Of a stretch of 64,000 bases of DNA, positions 12,084-23,438 are shown one piece after another. Both the position numbers and the translations under genes were made by a program. Each line of letters starts with the position of its first letter. Position 1 is the first letter of the stretch. The notes under the pieces were generated by a model, which ran no database searches, was not told the origin of the DNA, and saw only the letters and a program-made list of their open reading frames with translations. Where the stretch lies: contig NC_084809.1 of assembly GCF_963583255.1 (NCBI RefSeq), forward strand, positions 873,001 through 937,000. Reading direction: 5' to 3'. Source of the DNA: Pyrus communis (lineage: Eukaryota; Streptophyta; Magnoliopsida; Rosales; Rosaceae).

Positions 12084-13240
12084 TGTTGTAAGTCGTACCT
12101 AGTAAGTTTGCTCTTCGAAATTTGAGGTCGGCGCACAAAAAATACGTGTCTTGGTTTTTGAATGATTGGTCGGGTGGTTAAAGTTGGATGGTGGAATGAC
12201 ACGTAGTGCATGACTAGGCATTTTACAGCCGGTTAATTGACACAATCTTTAATATCTTCTTGGTCCTGGCATTCAAATGATGATCATCTCCAAATCTTTT
12301 TTTTTTTTTTTTTTTGTAAGGATTTAGGAAATTTTCTAATCATATTCGTTCATCATATATCATGTGATTAGTTTTCATCATATATTATTTATATTCAATT
12401 TTAAATAAAAGAATTTATAATGAATGCTGACCGTACAATGTACGATGAAAAAACGTAATTAGATGATTTCTGGAATCCTCACAGTGAGATCTGGAAAGAA
12501 TCCTCATTCCTGGCATTCTTCTGTCTTTTCCTTAGCATAAATTTTTAACTTTTTATTTCCAAATTCAGATATTTTCCTTTTAATTTTTTATTTTAAATAT
12601 GGTAATTCAATTTACACCCTACCAATTTCTTTCCTTTCTATCATTTATGTATTTTTGTTTATAGGAATATCATTTATGTATTTGTAATAAAAATGGTATG
12701 GCATTCAAATTTGGCTGCCCACCATATATGGGAATTAGTTGTCAGCTAACTAATTGGCATTTTAATTTTATTCTTTTGTATAAGTACTACTTTATTTTAA
12801 ATTAATTCAAATTACGAAAACGTAAAAAAGTAGAATCTAAATTCGTGTGTTTTGAAGCGAAAACATCTATTCTAACCAATATGACTACATCTATTTACAA
12901 ATTCACATATACAAATGTTAAACCGCTTTTATTCCGTCGAATGACCAAAATTGGTAAATGTGATTAAATATTTTATTGTCACTAATTTAACATTTAATTT
13001 TGAAAATAAAAATGATTTTGCTAATTTGTTTTTTTTTTTTTTTTCGGTCTGAAACTTGTAAGGCACACTACACCACCAGTCGACCGTTTCTTGTCTTTTA
13101 ACTCCCTCCCTCCCTCCCTCCCTCCGTGGCCCGTACATACATTTGTTAGCAGGTTGCTGACATAACCGCATTCCTCTGTTTTTTTTTCCTCCTCCTATCT
13201 CCGACTCTGAAGAGAAGCGAGTACACTAACCAATCGCAGA
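12084..13240. other. AT-rich spacer before RAD21.1
   Basis: No gene is visible. The stretch has poly-T runs (about 12298-12316 and 13028-13044), low-complexity AT DNA, and a TCCC tandem run at 13101-13126. The last 100-150 bp should be the promoter and 5' UTR of the cohesin gene. Confidence 0.6.
13101..13126 (+). repeat. (TCCC)n microsatellite in the RAD21.1 promoter
   Basis: About six CTCC/TCCC units lie 150 bp upstream of the kleisin ATG. Pyrimidine-rich runs of this kind are common near plant transcription starts; length variation here could affect expression, but that is inference. Confidence 0.8.
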
Positions 13241-13273
13241 GAGTGAAAGGCTTGAAGCTTTTCAAAGGCGACC

Positions 13274-16200
13274 ATGTTCTACTCGCAGCGTCTGCTGTCG
13301 AGAAAGGGGCCGTTGGGCGGCATTTGGGTTGCCGCCTACTCCTTCAAAAAGCTCAAGAGGTCGCAGGTCAACCAGACCGACATCTCCTCCTCCGTCGGTT
13401 CGTTTCCTCTCTTCTCTCTCTCTTCTCATATTTTGGAGCTTAATTATGCATATTTGCATTGACGTTGATCAGTTTTGTTATCTGGTTTCTGGGTTTTCCA
13501 TCAACCTCTGTTATCAACCATCTGGGAAAAGTTTATTGCTGTAGTAATTTTTGTTGTTTGGAGAAATTGCAAAAAAAAATTACAGAAAATTTCGAAACAG
13601 AAGTTACCAGAAAAATTTCCAACAACGAAGCCTTATCCCATTAAGTGGGGTCGATTGTATAAATTCTAGAATGCTTTTGCGCAAAGTCTTTCGCTAGAAG
13701 AAACCAAATCATATATACAGAAGAGTTGGAATGGTTCACTTATTGGCAAAAAGAAAAATGCAAATTGCTTCTTGGACAGTCTTACTTGCGTTTCGGGTTT
13801 TGGTAATGCAAGGGGAAGTGGATATGATAGCAAGGATTTTGAAACAGAACCTGGAAGACTAACAGATTACACAATCTTAAGTAAAAAGTATTATTTCAAC
13901 TCGATCATGTTTATTCGGAGTGGTAGTTTTCGGATGGGATTATGTCCTTGTAAAGTGTTACATTCATAAGGGTTGAGGACATTTGCTTCGAGTTTATCAG
14001 GTTTCGTGTTGGGAAAAATCATTCATGTTATTCAGCATTGAGCCTGGAATATCCTAAAACCGGATTCTGTTGCCGCAGATGAAATTTTGCAGGATGAATG
14101 GGATGCTGTTGCATACAGGTTACTGGCCTACCTTCTTCTTGGCGTCGTTCGAATATACTCAAAGAAAGTTGAATATCTGTATGATGACTGCAGTGAAGTG
14201 CTGGTTAAAATCAACAAATTTGTAGTCAGTACAAAAAAGAATGCAGGCGCAGATAAGCTGCGTGCTCCTTATTACGCTGTTACCCTACCTGACAGATTTG
14301 AACTTGATGCTTTCGATCTGGGGATCCTTGAAATTGAAGATGTCAGTGGGTAAGCTGTGTAACTTATAAAACTGTGTGAGGATATTCCTGTATTAGTACT
14401 CGTATTTAACATGTCTTTTTCGCTTAATTCACAGAGGCAATGTGGTGGCTGATGAAGAAATCACATTGAAAGGTATTAATCTGCGGTCTCGAATACTATT
14501 TTACTTGGTCTTTTTTGTACAGTTCTACATGATTCAGCATGATGTGAAACAGATAGTGCGCAGGGGAATGGAAGAGGACAATTTTATTCAGAAATGGTAC
14601 GTCACTTGATCAATCTTCGTCTTTAAACTTTGATCTTATTCATGTTTCTTTTTCAAGTCGTTCATTTTCATGTAACAATTAGTTCTTAATGATTTCCAAA
14701 TTTCCTCATAGGCATTTTCATAGGTTTGATTAATTTGTATTGCAAACATGCATATATGACTGGGTTTGTGTTTGCGCAGCATGATTACGAGGAATTTGGT
14801 GCCTGCGACACCCCAGTCAAAGAGTATGTACAATCTTTCCGGATGCTCAAATTCTAGATTAGTTTTGCAATATTTTCCTTTAATCTTATGTTTGACAAGT
14901 ATGTCTTATTTCAGTATACTTTCGTCTCACTGGTTGGGCTTTGACATGGAGCTAAGATCATCGAGTAGTGGAACCAAGTCAGAGGCAGTTGTGGCGAAGT
15001 TTCAAGAGAAGATGTTCTACCAAGAAGAAAGCGCTGACCTAGAAACAACTTTTAGAGTTGAGGACGAACCTAGACAAGTTAAACCATCTGGTGAAGGTCA
15101 AAAAACTAATGGAGAACAGTTAAGGGCTCCCAATGTAGCACTTTCTGAAGTTGCTATTCGAGGACAAGCAAACCCGGGGGAAAAGCTTCAAGACCTTAGG
15201 TTGTCTCACGAAGTTTTGAACCTTGAGACATTCAATGGGACTGAGAGAGAACCTTCCCACCATTTTAGATCATCCAGTGAAGATCATCAAATTGATCGTG
15301 AGGAGGTTATGGAACCAGAGTTGGTACAACCAGAAAGTCAGACATGTCCAAACATAGTACAAGACCATAATCTAAACACCGTAGAAGCTGGCATGGAAAA
15401 GTTGCAGAGTTGTACAGTTTCTCAAGAAGAGTACATGGACATTGATACATTTAATGGGGCGAAGCAACCTCGAGGACTTGTTTGTTCATCTGGTCAAGCA
15501 AATCATAATGATGGAGAGCCCAAAAAATTACCCGAGATGATTTCACCGGATAGTAAAGAACGTCAAATTATCATGCAAGAAGATCGAGATCCTTTCTCTG
15601 TTTCAAGTGATGGAACTCCTGGTGTCAAAATCCACGATGCAGGTACAGCATTGTCAATTCCTTAGTTGTATACGTCTGTGGTAAAGGGCTAATTTTGCAC
15701 CATAACATACACAATTGGACGTTATTTCGAGTGGCCTGTCACTTTTCTAAATTCCATCTTATGCTTTGCAATATATGCGAAATTAAAGCTTTCACGCATT
15801 CTTAACAAGTTTGTCCGAAATAATTTCTCCTAATGTAGGTGCACCGAAGTTTATGGTTATTCATACACCGGCTTCTAAGGAGTTTGCTCGATTTTCTAGG
15901 AAAAGAAAATGTGTCATGGATGATATGATAGTCCTGCCTAATGAGTACGTAACGGTTTACTTCCCCTTTACATGTGTTAGTTGAAGTGTTTCTGTTTCGT
16001 GTATTGACAAAATCGTTCAGGATGCTTTGGTCTTTATTTATGTTTCAATGGATTATAAGTTGACCGTGGATTGTAAACTTGTAACAAAAAATTTCACAGG
16101 GTAATCAGGAAAAGCATAAATGATGCAAGTGACTTGGTTTCTAAAAGAAAGAAAGTTCCTCAAACTGCCCTTGCTATCTGGAAAGCCAATCGAATTGCAA

Positions 16201-17600
16201 ATCTTTGCCATGATTTCTCGGAGCCATTGGTACCTGGTAATTTTCTATCATTATTTACTTTATGTTTCATCAGTCATGGTCCTCGTGAAACCGTTGCTAA
16301 CCATATATTTGCAGCTGCTGTTTCGCAAGAACTTAGATCCCTCTTCTGCAAAACGAAATTAAAGATTACAGCACCTGCAGAACCATTTTCCCCTCCAGAA
16401 AAGTTACATGCACCCGAATCTCCAAGTGGTGTTAGGTCAGAGCAAGTAGAAATTGCACCAGAAACACCCGTTCTTCGCTCACAATCAGTGAAATCATTTG
16501 GGACTCCAAAGAGCCCTGACGCTGTTGATATGGATACCTTAACACCTGAGACATTTGGAGGGATAGAGAAAGAGGAGCCACCCCGGGGCAGCAGGGAGCA
16601 AGCTGCCCCATCTGGATATGCAGAAGAAGTACCATTTCTGGACAGGGATCAGGAACATGATTTTAATTTGTTGAATGAGGTATAGTAATAATTATTGTGT
16701 TTGCATACCGCATAGCCATCTCGCTAAACCTTTCTATTTGTGGTACTAAACATCTTTAGCGCACGTAACAAGCTCGCACATACCAAACTAAAGGTCTGCA
16801 ACGAGCAAGTAGGGTGTTGATGCCGCTACACGTTATTATGTTGCTTCTCATGTGGTTCCAGTATTGAACCAGTTTGTATCTTTCGCTGTTCCTTACTTTT
16901 CCGAACTTCGTTATTTCTATGTTGCCCCAGGACATTGATTCATCCGAAGGAGTCAACCCGCAACTGGGTAAGAGTCTCAAATTGTTTTCATTACGCTAAG
17001 CTTCTACTCGTATATTTTTCTCACTAACTGAATCTCGAAACCCTTTTTTTTTTGTTGCAGAGGGATTGTCTGGGAGAACCAGGTATGGTGGATCGGCACC
17101 CTGAAAGTCTTTTTGGCATAAATGTCAGGGTTATTCATTCTTGTACAATTTTTTCTTCAACATGTTAAACTTCGTGCATACAGAATGGTCGCAAGGTACT
17201 TGCATACACACTTTCCAAATTGTAAAAATCAAGGAAAGGAGGAAGTGAACTTGTTGGAGGTTTCGAAAGGAAGAACAAAGAAAGAAAATGCAAGGCTGTT
17301 TTACGAGCTACTGGTACGATCTTTCTGATATGGTTTAGAATCTTCGTTTAACTACGTCCACGAGCCACATTCATGAACCGAAATTGCAACTTCCAAACAT
17401 GCCGATGCAAAACCTTGTGCAGCACGTCATTATCTTTTCTTTTTCTGTAGGTGTTGAAAACTCAAGGGTATGTGAATGTGAAGCAAAATGTTTCCTATGG
17501 TGATATACTGATCTCAAAACGTCCGAAACGGGACCAAACGTGGGTAGATGATGATACGGTCAACAGAGGCACCTCAGAAACTACGTGCGTGCGTGCATAG
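13274..17600 (+). CDS. Cohesin alpha-kleisin, RAD21.1/SYN2 type, 731 aa, 13 exons
   Basis: Exons: 13274-13397, 14079-14349, 14435-14472, 14553-14596, 14780-14823, 14915-15642, 15839-15944, 16100-16236, 16315-16679, 16931-16967, 17061-17082, 17184-17313 and 17451-17600; all phases close. The N-terminal kleisin domain (residues 1-110) starts MFYSQRLLSRKGPLGGIWVA and contains LLGVVRIYSKKVEYLYDDCS. The C-terminal winged helix (about 640-710) has RYLHTHFPNCKNQGKEEVNL and VLKTQGYVNVKQNVSYGDI. These bind the SMC3 and SMC1 heads to close the cohesin ring. FELDAFDLG followed by GGNVVADEEITLKD is closest to Arabidopsis SYN2 (SCC1.1, At5g40840), a mitotic or repair-linked kleisin, rather than SYN3, SYN4 or REC8. 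The middle is acidic, unstructured and repeats a TFNG/TFGG motif. Intron 1 holds a LINE tail. Confidence 0.93.
13622..13705 (-). mobile_element. LINE 3' end fragment in RAD21.1 intron 1
   Basis: CATTAAGTGGGGTCG...TATAAATTCTAGAATG here matches CATTAAGTGGGGTAG...TATGAATTCTAAAATT at 47280, which continues into readable LINE reverse-transcriptase C-terminal sequence. It is therefore a short, 5'-truncated LINE tail inserted opposite to the gene. Confidence 0.5.
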
Positions 17601-18530
17601 CGGTCGGAGTCCTGCGTAAATTGTAGACTGTGCTAGTTTTCGTAGTCGTATGATTTCCCTTGCAGCAAGTTTATTAGTTGTACATTTCGGTGTTTTTTCG
17701 AAAGGTATAGGCTTATAGCCATTGTTGATTGAAGATTCAAAGCTTTCTGGTGGACTCTCAACAACCATCATGGAGCTTATTTTTGTTGAATCTCCAATTC
17801 TGTAAAGCTCATTTACCAATTCGGTCCAAACCGGGCTCAGTCAGAAAGAATCTCGAATGGTTGTAGCCATAATTTGAACCGGTTCGAACCATGCTTGATC
17901 CTAGAAATATTTTGGTTTAGTACTATTTTCAGTCTCCCGCATACTTTATATTTGATTTTGTAAAAACAACAAATAATATTAAAGTTGAGCGGAGAAGGAA
18001 TAAGAATAAAGACTTGCTTGAATATGTTTTTATTTCAGCCATTTCGGTGAAAATATTTTTGGAATCAAATTTTGATAAAGTTATAAGTGAATTTTTAAAA
18101 GGTACTTGAAATGTTTTCTACAAAAAGTAAAGCATCTAATGTGTTTTTGGATTTAAAAATATTTTCTTTGAAACGGCTTTTAATTATTTTAAAAACAAAA
18201 ATGAGTTCTAAGATTTGGAATTAGAGAACCACAAAGTGTTTAGCAGCACTCGAAAATTCATGAATCTGAAAACAAGGAACGAAGTAATTGTTAATTTTAC
18301 GTAAGTAAACATGTGATATTCGACTTAAAAAAAAAAATGTCATAAACTTTGCTAATTTATAACCTGTGTTGCATTTCAGATCAAACCGAAAGAAAACCCC
18401 GATTCTCATTTTGGGTTTCAAACTGACTTTTTAATCCTAATTGTCAAATTAATCAAATTCCTACGGTAACTTAACGGAATGTCCTGAGAGAGACTTTGTG
18501 TTTAACGGAATATGTACTTTGATGTTCGTA
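17601..18530. other. RAD21.1 3' flank and MITE-like relic
   Basis: The first 200 bp or so are probably the kleisin 3' UTR. From about 18010 to 18180 the text (runs such as AATGTGTTTTTGGATT and GTACTTGAAATGTTTTC) resembles the element at 52147-52380, suggesting a diverged copy of the same MITE. No gene seen. Confidence 0.45.
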
Positions 18531-18532
18531 CA

Positions 18533-18845
18533 GAAAGCCCTTGCTGGCCTGAGACGCATTGATCTTGATGGCCTGCGGTGGAAAGTTTTCGATGCCAAGG
18601 GCCGGGTTGGTGTTTGTAGGAGATACAAGATAGTGTTGCATTTTTGTTTTCAGAGTGAATTTTGTTGATTTTTTACTAAGATCCACAGAGATTGTGGATT
18701 GCTTTGAGCCACTGGCTTATTTTTAGGTTCTTGGAAGATTAGCAGCTCAAATATCGACTGTGATTCGAGGAATGCTCCAAATCGAGATGATGGCGATATG
18801 TGCATTGTGCTTAACGCGAAGGAGAAACCAATACTACCGTACAAG
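18533..18845 (+). pseudogene. Relic of organellar ribosomal protein L13 gene
   Basis: After an AG at 18532 the frame reads KALAGLRRIDLDGLRWKVFD then AKG; about 120 bp later, after TTTTTAG, comes VLGRLAAQISTVIRG, then, shifted in frame, NRDDGDMCIVLNAKE. These are consecutive segments of the plant L13 family protein (At3g01790 type) as I know it. A short deletion at the join (the KDKPTYAP-like part is gone) shifts the frame. Both the first exon and the C-terminal two thirds are absent, and the relic runs into the 3' end of the next gene. It is certainly non-functional as L13. Confidence 0.75.
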
Positions 18846-18966
18846 AACAAGAAAGACGAAAAAACAAATCATCTGATTCCAATCGAAACTCAAACTCTTA
18901 CAGAAACGAGTGCAAAAGTTCTAAACCCAAACTATTACAGAAACTCAAAATATAGTTACCCAGGTT

Positions 18967-20269
18967 CTAATCGCTCGAGGATCCATCGTCAACGTCTTCA
19001 TGCTCTGTTACAACCTTCTCTATAAACCTCTTGCGAACTCCGTCGATCACAGCTTGCCTCGACCGATCATTTCCGCTCAGGCCATCATTAAGTACAGGAT
19101 CTGATTGGCACAGAAGTAATGCCACACCTGATATTTCAGCAGAGCACAGAAAGATTTATTCAAAAGAGTTTTAAGTGGCTCGCATTAAAATGACTGAAGG
19201 CACTTTTGATGAAATAGATTTATCAAAACGAAAAACTCCACTTCCTCACAGTCCATGTTAACTTGAATCCACTTCCCACAATATTTTGTGTTCTACATAA
19301 CCTATGATGGCTCGTTTGGAAGTGTTTTTAAAACGACTGAAAGAGCTTTTGATGAAATAGATTTTTGTTTCCACAAAACACCAAAACCGCTTTAAGATTT
19401 GAAAAGCACTTCTGAACCATATGTTAACTAAAAAGCTTCAAATTTCATTGCAGACATAGTGTAACTACATTAGCTGGAGCGAATGTGTTTCCCTATGAAA
19501 TTGAGTCCGAATCCTCTTCCCGCAGTTTAGATTAGTTTTAAATAATTATCGCTTTGTATAAATAAAATAAAGCATAAATGAAATACCTTCAGGAGTGCAT
19601 CTGCGGCCGAAGCTCTGCAAGCCGACGTAATTAGCTTTGACATTCCCACTGTTGTACACTAAAACAGTCGGAACATTCCGATCAGGGTAGTTCGGAATGC
19701 AGTCCGTCGATATTATCTTGACGAATTTCGTTGCCGGATATTTCGTCGCCAAATCTTCCAAACACTGCATCAAAACCCCGCACTCGGGGATTCCTTCTTT
19801 GTACAGAATCACCACCACCCACACATCCGGCGGCGCCTGCGACACCTCCCGCACGAAATCCGATCCCGAAATCGGCACCACCGATCCGAACCTCGCAACC
19901 TTGGCTGCTTCTCTCAGCTCCGCCAGCCTCTTCTTCCTGTCCAAACCGCCAATTTTTCACATTTACGGTTTCATTTTCAAGTAAATAAAGAGTAATTCGG
20001 TAAAAATTGAACTGTAAGGACCTGTATTCTTCGAGGAAACGATCGTCGTCGAGATCGGGATTGTCCTCGAGGTCTTCGAGGTCCTGCTCGGATTTTTCAT
20101 CGATCCAGGACTTGTCTTTGGGAAGAGAAGCTTCGTCCTGAGCTGGTGTGAACTTCGGCGGCTTGAACGGCGGTGGCTTCGGTGGAAGGTTCCCTAGCTT
20201 TCTCTGTATGTCGTCCCACTGGGTCGATGCTCCATCCACGTCCTTGTACACAAAGTGATAGTCCGCCAT
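18967..20269 (-). CDS. Phosducin-like thioredoxin-fold protein (PDCL3/VIAF type), 252 aa
   Basis: Three exons on the minus strand: 20269-20022, 19936-19587 and 19127-18967, phases closing at 759 nt. The protein starts MADYHFVYKDVDGASTQWDD, has a proline-rich stretch (LPPKPPPFKPPKF), an acidic segment (DLEDLEDNPDLDDDRFLEEY), then a thioredoxin-like fold (about residues 105-205, with SDFVREVSQAPPDVWVVVIL and ATKFVKIISTDCIPNYPDRN). There is no CXXC, as usual for phosducin-like proteins. Relatives in yeast and animals (Plp2, PDCL2/3) assist the CCT chaperonin in folding actin and tubulin; that role here is inferred. It lies head to head with CSN3. Intron 2 (19128-19586) holds two diverged copies of a short repeat. 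Confidence 0.9.
19150..19440. repeat. Diverged direct repeat in an intron
   Basis: The motif GACTGAA(A/G)G(A/C)..CTTTTGATGAAATAGATTT occurs at about 19190 and again at about 19336 within intron 2 of the phosducin-like gene. The second copy is embedded in a TTTGGAAGTG...AAAAGCACTTC inverted arrangement typical of small MITEs. Confidence 0.5.
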
Positions 20270-20627
20270 CTCTCTCTCTCTCCGGTATTCGTCCTCAAAC
20301 AGCAAGAAGAGAAGAAAAGCTCGAACTTGATTTCTCTGGTTGTCAATGGCGTCGACCAATTTGGGAGTGAGAAAGAGAAGCGAGGGCGAAAGAGAAAGAT
20401 CCAGCGAGAGAGGGAGAGATCCTTCACTTTGGGCCAACTTTTACTATGGGCCCAACAAATGGACATTGTTTTCTTTACTGGGCCTATAGCCCATTTTAAT
20501 GTGCTTAGTTGATCGTGTTTTTAACTCGCATAACACACACACACAACCAAAAACCAGAGCGAGCTCCCGAAGCTTTCTCTCTCGTTTCCGCTTCGATTCT
20601 CAGAAATCGGAAACTTGACCGGAAGCC
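20270..20627. promoter_or_regulatory. Bidirectional promoter, phosducin-like gene / CSN3
   Basis: Only 358 bp separate the two divergent ATGs. The centre carries site II-type motifs: TTGGGCCAA near 20430, ATGGGCCCAAC near 20447, and ACTGGGCC...AGCCCAT at 20478-20495. The flanks are CT/GA-rich 5' UTR-like DNA. Symmetric TGGGCC elements work in both directions, so co-expression of the pair is plausible. Confidence 0.7.
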
Positions 20628-23438
20628 ATGGAAGCCATACAATCTCTGGTGACGAACATCCAAGGGCTGTCGAGCTCCGGCGACATCTCGCACCTCCACG
20701 TCCTTCTGAAGCAAGCGCAGGAGTCGCTCTACGCCGAGTCGACTCGGTTGCTTCCCGTTCTCGACCAGCTCGACCCCGCCACTCACTCTCTCGGATACCT
20801 CTACATCCTGTGAGCCTCTTCTTCACTCTAACACTCCTCGTTTTCGAATTTTGTGTGTGTATTTTGTTTTCAGTATTGGATGCCCTAGGGTGTAGTCAGA
20901 TGGCGTCGTTCGCAATGTGTTAGGGTTTGATTATTGGGGGATGTGGGAGCGATAATTGTGTGCCCTAATCTACTGTTTGGTGATCGAGTAAAAGAATTCA
21001 GACACATCTTTTGATCTGATTTTACATAATTTGCATTAAGAATTCTGGCAGTGCTTGAAAATTGCAATTGTGTTCACAAATTTGATTGTCGAGAACATGT
21101 ATAGTGTGCGGTTCATTTTTTTAAGATTCCGCCTGGTTGCTAGTTACCAGCATTTGAAAATTTGGTGGAAATTTGACTGTACCATGGGTTTGTGAATGTG
21201 GTGGCAGGGAGGCATGCTCATCTGGTTCGATTTCAAAAGAGCAGGCGAGTGCGTTGGTCCTGCCCATTGCTAGATTTATCAATTCCTGTGTCGTGGAGCA
21301 GATTCGTTTGCAACCTGATAAATGTATTCATCTTTACTCTTTTATTTAATTTGCGTAAACGTTAAACTGCATATTTCATTTCTCTTTCTGTGGATTTGTT
21401 TGGTTTGCAGTCATATCTGTTTGCAAGAGGTTCAAAGATCATGTTATGCTTCTTGAAGCACCACTGCGGGGAGTGGCACCGATGCTGACAGCTATTCAGA
21501 AAATTCAGACCTCCTCAGAACATTTGACTTCTTTGCATCCAGAGCTTCTTCTGCTTTGTTTGTTGTCAAAATCCTATAAAGTTGGATATTCCGTTTTAGA
21601 TGATGACATATTTGAGGTTGATCAGCCAAGGGATCTTTTTCTCTATTGCTATTACGGGTCAGTTGCTCTTTCAACACAGTGTTATCTTTGTTTCAGTTTG
21701 CTTTCACTTGAGTTAGCTGTTTTTAATTATTGAGGAAATTACTTTCATTTTCTTCTTGGAAGTGTCCTTGCTTCGTTTGACATATTTGACATGTTTCACT
21801 TCTTCTTAATTCTTTAATCTATGGGGGGTTTTGTGTTGCTAAGGAAATTTCTGACACTATTTCACTTTTGACCTCATTGTAGGGGGATGATATGCATCGG
21901 ACAAAAGCGTTTTCGCAAAGCATTGGAGCTTCTTCACAATGTCTGTGATCTATATTCAGTTTACCTTCTTATACTCTTCAAATTATGTTCTTTATGAAGT
22001 TTGATTTACTTGTCCATTCTAATCGCAAATCGTATTTTCCAGGTTGTAACATCACCAATGACTTCTTTTAATGCAATAGCTGTTGAAGCGTACAAAAAGC
22101 ATATATTGGTTTCACTCATTCACAATTGGAATGTATGCCTTTCTTCTTATAGATCCATCTACCTTGACATTTAATTTGACTCGGTTTTGACTTGACAAGT
22201 TCATCAGTTTGTGCTGTAAATTTGTTTGAGGATAATTTGATGATTGTTCTTTTTGTGGTGATAGTTCTGCACCAGTCTCCCTAAATACACCTCCTCAGTA
22301 TGTCAGAGGAATCTAAAAAATTATTGTCAGGTAATGCAAAGTTGAGCGCTGCTCTTTGCTGCATGTATTTTCTTTAATGGATTGTTTTATTTGAATCCTG
22401 ATATAATCAGGCATTCCATAGTAGGCTAGCATTTAAACTTACCAGCTCCGATGACTTTATTTGGTTTTTTAACTCCCTTTTGAGCAGCCCTACATTGAAT
22501 TGGCGCATTGCTATGTCAGCGGAAAAATTGTACATTTGGAGGCAATGGTTGACAGACACAGGGAAAAGTATGAAAATGTGAGTTCTTTTAATGTTTTCAT
22601 CCCGTTGTTTTTCCTTTATTTGTATTTCATATTCATGGTGTCAAAGAAAAAGTGGATGCAACATGATTCCTCAGTAACCTACGAGTCTCTGACTTGAATT
22701 CTTCAACCATCTTAATTTGGCTTTCGAATTGTGTTTTTCTCTAGGACAACAATCTTGGACTGGTGAAGCAGGTATTATCTTCCCAGTATAAGCGAAACAT
22801 TCAGAGACTGACGCAGACATACTTGACTCTTTCCCTTCAAGATATAGCCAACAGCGTTCAACTAAACAGCGCTAAGGAAGCAGAAATGCATGTGCTACAA
22901 ATGGTAAATCAAAATTAGCAGCAATAAAGTATCGGTATTACAAATCTTTTGTATTGAACCCTAATGTTCTCTTTTACCAAAGTGTAGATTGAAGATGGTC
23001 AGATATTCGCAACAATCAACCAGAAGGATGGAATGGTTAGATTTCTTGAGGATCCTGAGCAATATAAAACCTGTCACATGATTGAACACATTGACTCATC
23101 AATACAGAGGTAAATTCTCCGAATGTCAATTAAATTTTGCATTGTTCTTTTCTTTTGTCTGCGGGAGAGGTGGTGTGCTTTTTTCCATTTTAAATGCGGT
23201 TCCCCTCCTCTTCATCCAGGATAATGGCTCTGTCAAGGAAGCTGACCGCTATTGATGAAAACATCTCAACTGATCCTTTGTTCCTATCAAAGGTGAGAGT
23301 GAATTGCCCCCGTAGTGTTACTGAACTAGCTAGTTCGTCAATCAAACTAATACCTGCTTATATGTTCAGACTGGAAGAGAGCGGCAGAGATTTGACTTCG
23401 ATGATTATGATAGCGTTCCTCAGAAGTTTAACATATGA
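20628..23438 (+). CDS. CSN3: COP9 signalosome subunit 3, 423 aa, 11 exons
   Basis: Exons: 20628-20809, 21208-21323, 21411-21657, 21883-21940, 22043-22132, 22265-22330, 22488-22577, 22745-22903, 22988-23109, 23220-23292 and 23370-23438 (1272 nt in frame). The product has the CSN3 hallmarks: [20 protein letters not shown] near residue 54, [20 protein letters not shown] near 170, the PCI-domain stretch [19 protein letters not shown] followed by [20 protein letters not shown] (about 307-345), and the conserved tail [19 protein letters not shown]. The COP9 signalosome removes NEDD8 from cullins, so it controls SCF/CRL ubiquitin ligases, light signalling and development; CSN3 (FUS11 in Arabidopsis) is a scaffold subunit. 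Length matches the family. The two-base exon 10-11 context is canonical. Confidence 0.96.
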
